The position numbers and the translations under genes are program-made. 64,000 nt of DNA. It comes from Paeniglutamicibacter terrestris. Lineage in GTDB: Bacteria > Actinomycetota > Actinomycetes > Actinomycetales > Micrococcaceae. Position 1 is the first letter of the stretch. Each line of letters begins with the position of its first letter. The stretch lies in contig NZ_JAAWVT010000005.1 of assembly GCF_012271785.1 (NCBI RefSeq), forward strand, positions 124,001 through 188,000, written 5' to 3'. Under the pieces are notes generated by a model that saw nothing but the letters and a program-made list of their open reading frames with translations, was not told the origin of the DNA and did no database searches. This document shows, one piece after another, positions 63,684 through 64,000 of the stretch.

Positions 63684-64000
63684 AACCCACGGCCCATTCG
63701 CTGCACCATCTCAAGGAGAGTGTCGGCCTTAATGAGTCCGAGGGCGACAACAATGGCACTCCACGCACGCGGCTGGAACGGATCGCGAGCCAGGGTGCTT
63801 CGAACCCAATGTAGGCAATCCGTTCGATTTCCCAACGCGGCATGGGCGAAAGCGACCTGGCCAGCTATCCTGGCAAGTCCCCGTGGGTCTTGTTCAAACT
63901 CGGGGAACTTTTGAAGTACGTATGTCAGGCCAGCGATAATATTCATCCAACGGCCGCTGAAGAACGAGGGCCGATCCCAGCGAACGGTCACCAAGGCTTC
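63680..64000 (-). CDS. C-terminal part of a probable glycosyltransferase, cut by window edge
   Basis: The frame is open to the right edge. The visible residues (about 107) look like the alpha-helical tail seen at the end of actinobacterial GT2 glycosyltransferases (VAFAHAALGN...RDPFQPRAWSAIVVALGLI), but no catalytic motif is in view. A GTG at 63994 is not a believable start. Coupled to the wzy-like gene by a 4-base overlap. Confidence 0.55.
   Translation of the reverse strand, partial: EALVTVRWDRPSFFSGRWMNIIAGLTYVLQKFPEFEQDPRGLARIAGQVAFAHAALGNRTDCLHWVRSTLARDPFQPRAWSAIVVALGLIKADTLLEMVQRMGRGL

Overview
The window is high-GC actinobacterial chromosome, most likely from Arthrobacter sensu lato (Micrococcaceae). 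The main evidence is a mycothiol enzyme (Mca), a WhiB regulator, an Rpf muralytic protein, DUF4307/DUF4245/DUF3499/DUF5719/TIGR03089 family proteins, frequent GTG/TTG starts and leaderless promoters. No tRNA, rRNA, CRISPR array, transposase or integrase was seen.

Region by region: (1) 1-21 kb is a conserved housekeeping block: an AI-2E family permease (cut by the left edge), threonine ammonia-lyase, greA, DUF4307, mca, a small membrane protein, a DUF255 thioredoxin-fold protein, a secreted protein of unknown function, a hemolysin III protein, a Z-prenyl diphosphate synthase, phoH, an unknown protein, a prepilin peptidase, a NUDIX hydrolase, a TetR-MFS efflux pair, fumC, a beta carbonic anhydrase, DUF4245 and glpX. 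Most of this order matches the Mycobacterium tuberculosis Rv1080c-Rv1100 neighbourhood as I remember it. (2) 21-36.5 kb is an envelope and purine block: manA, an LCP ligase, purE-purK, GtrA, TIGR03089, a WhiB2-like regulator, a giant GT2 membrane glycosyltransferase, DUF5719, a zincin-like protein, DUF3499, Trm112, and a TIGR01906/Lit-like membrane protein with a long Ala/Lys-rich N-terminus. (3) 36.7-52.4 kb contains the protein O-mannosyltransferase/rsmI divergent pair, succinate-semialdehyde dehydrogenase, a moxR-DUF58-transglutaminase operon, tatD, rpfB, rsmA, ispE and an ABC-F ATPase. (4) 52.4-64 kb is an accessory exopolysaccharide locus. Two tandem, translationally coupled LuxR-type ATPase regulators and a TagD-like cytidylyltransferase are followed by a Wzz-like protein, a PssD/PssE (Alg14/Alg13-like) glycosyltransferase pair and a small unknown ORF. 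A converging operon encodes a cut glycosyltransferase-like protein, a Wzy-like polymerase and a Wzx-like flippase. This region is visibly more AT-rich, with more relaxed codon use than the rest.

Functional links: ManA, Pmt, GT2, GtrA, LCP and the EPS locus all concern sugar supply, lipid-linked sugar transfer and surface glycopolymers. UppS and IspE belong to isoprenoid and lipid-carrier supply. Mca belongs to thiol detoxification. GlpX and FumC are central carbon enzymes. The most unusual features are the LuxR pair (one partner has a broken Walker A motif) coupled to a cytidylyltransferase, the tandem 25-bp operators in front of tetR-MFS, the Lys/Ala-repeat Lit-like protein, and several clean operator-like palindromes and long perfect-stem terminators. 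No CRISPR, toxin-antitoxin or phage-defence system is evident.
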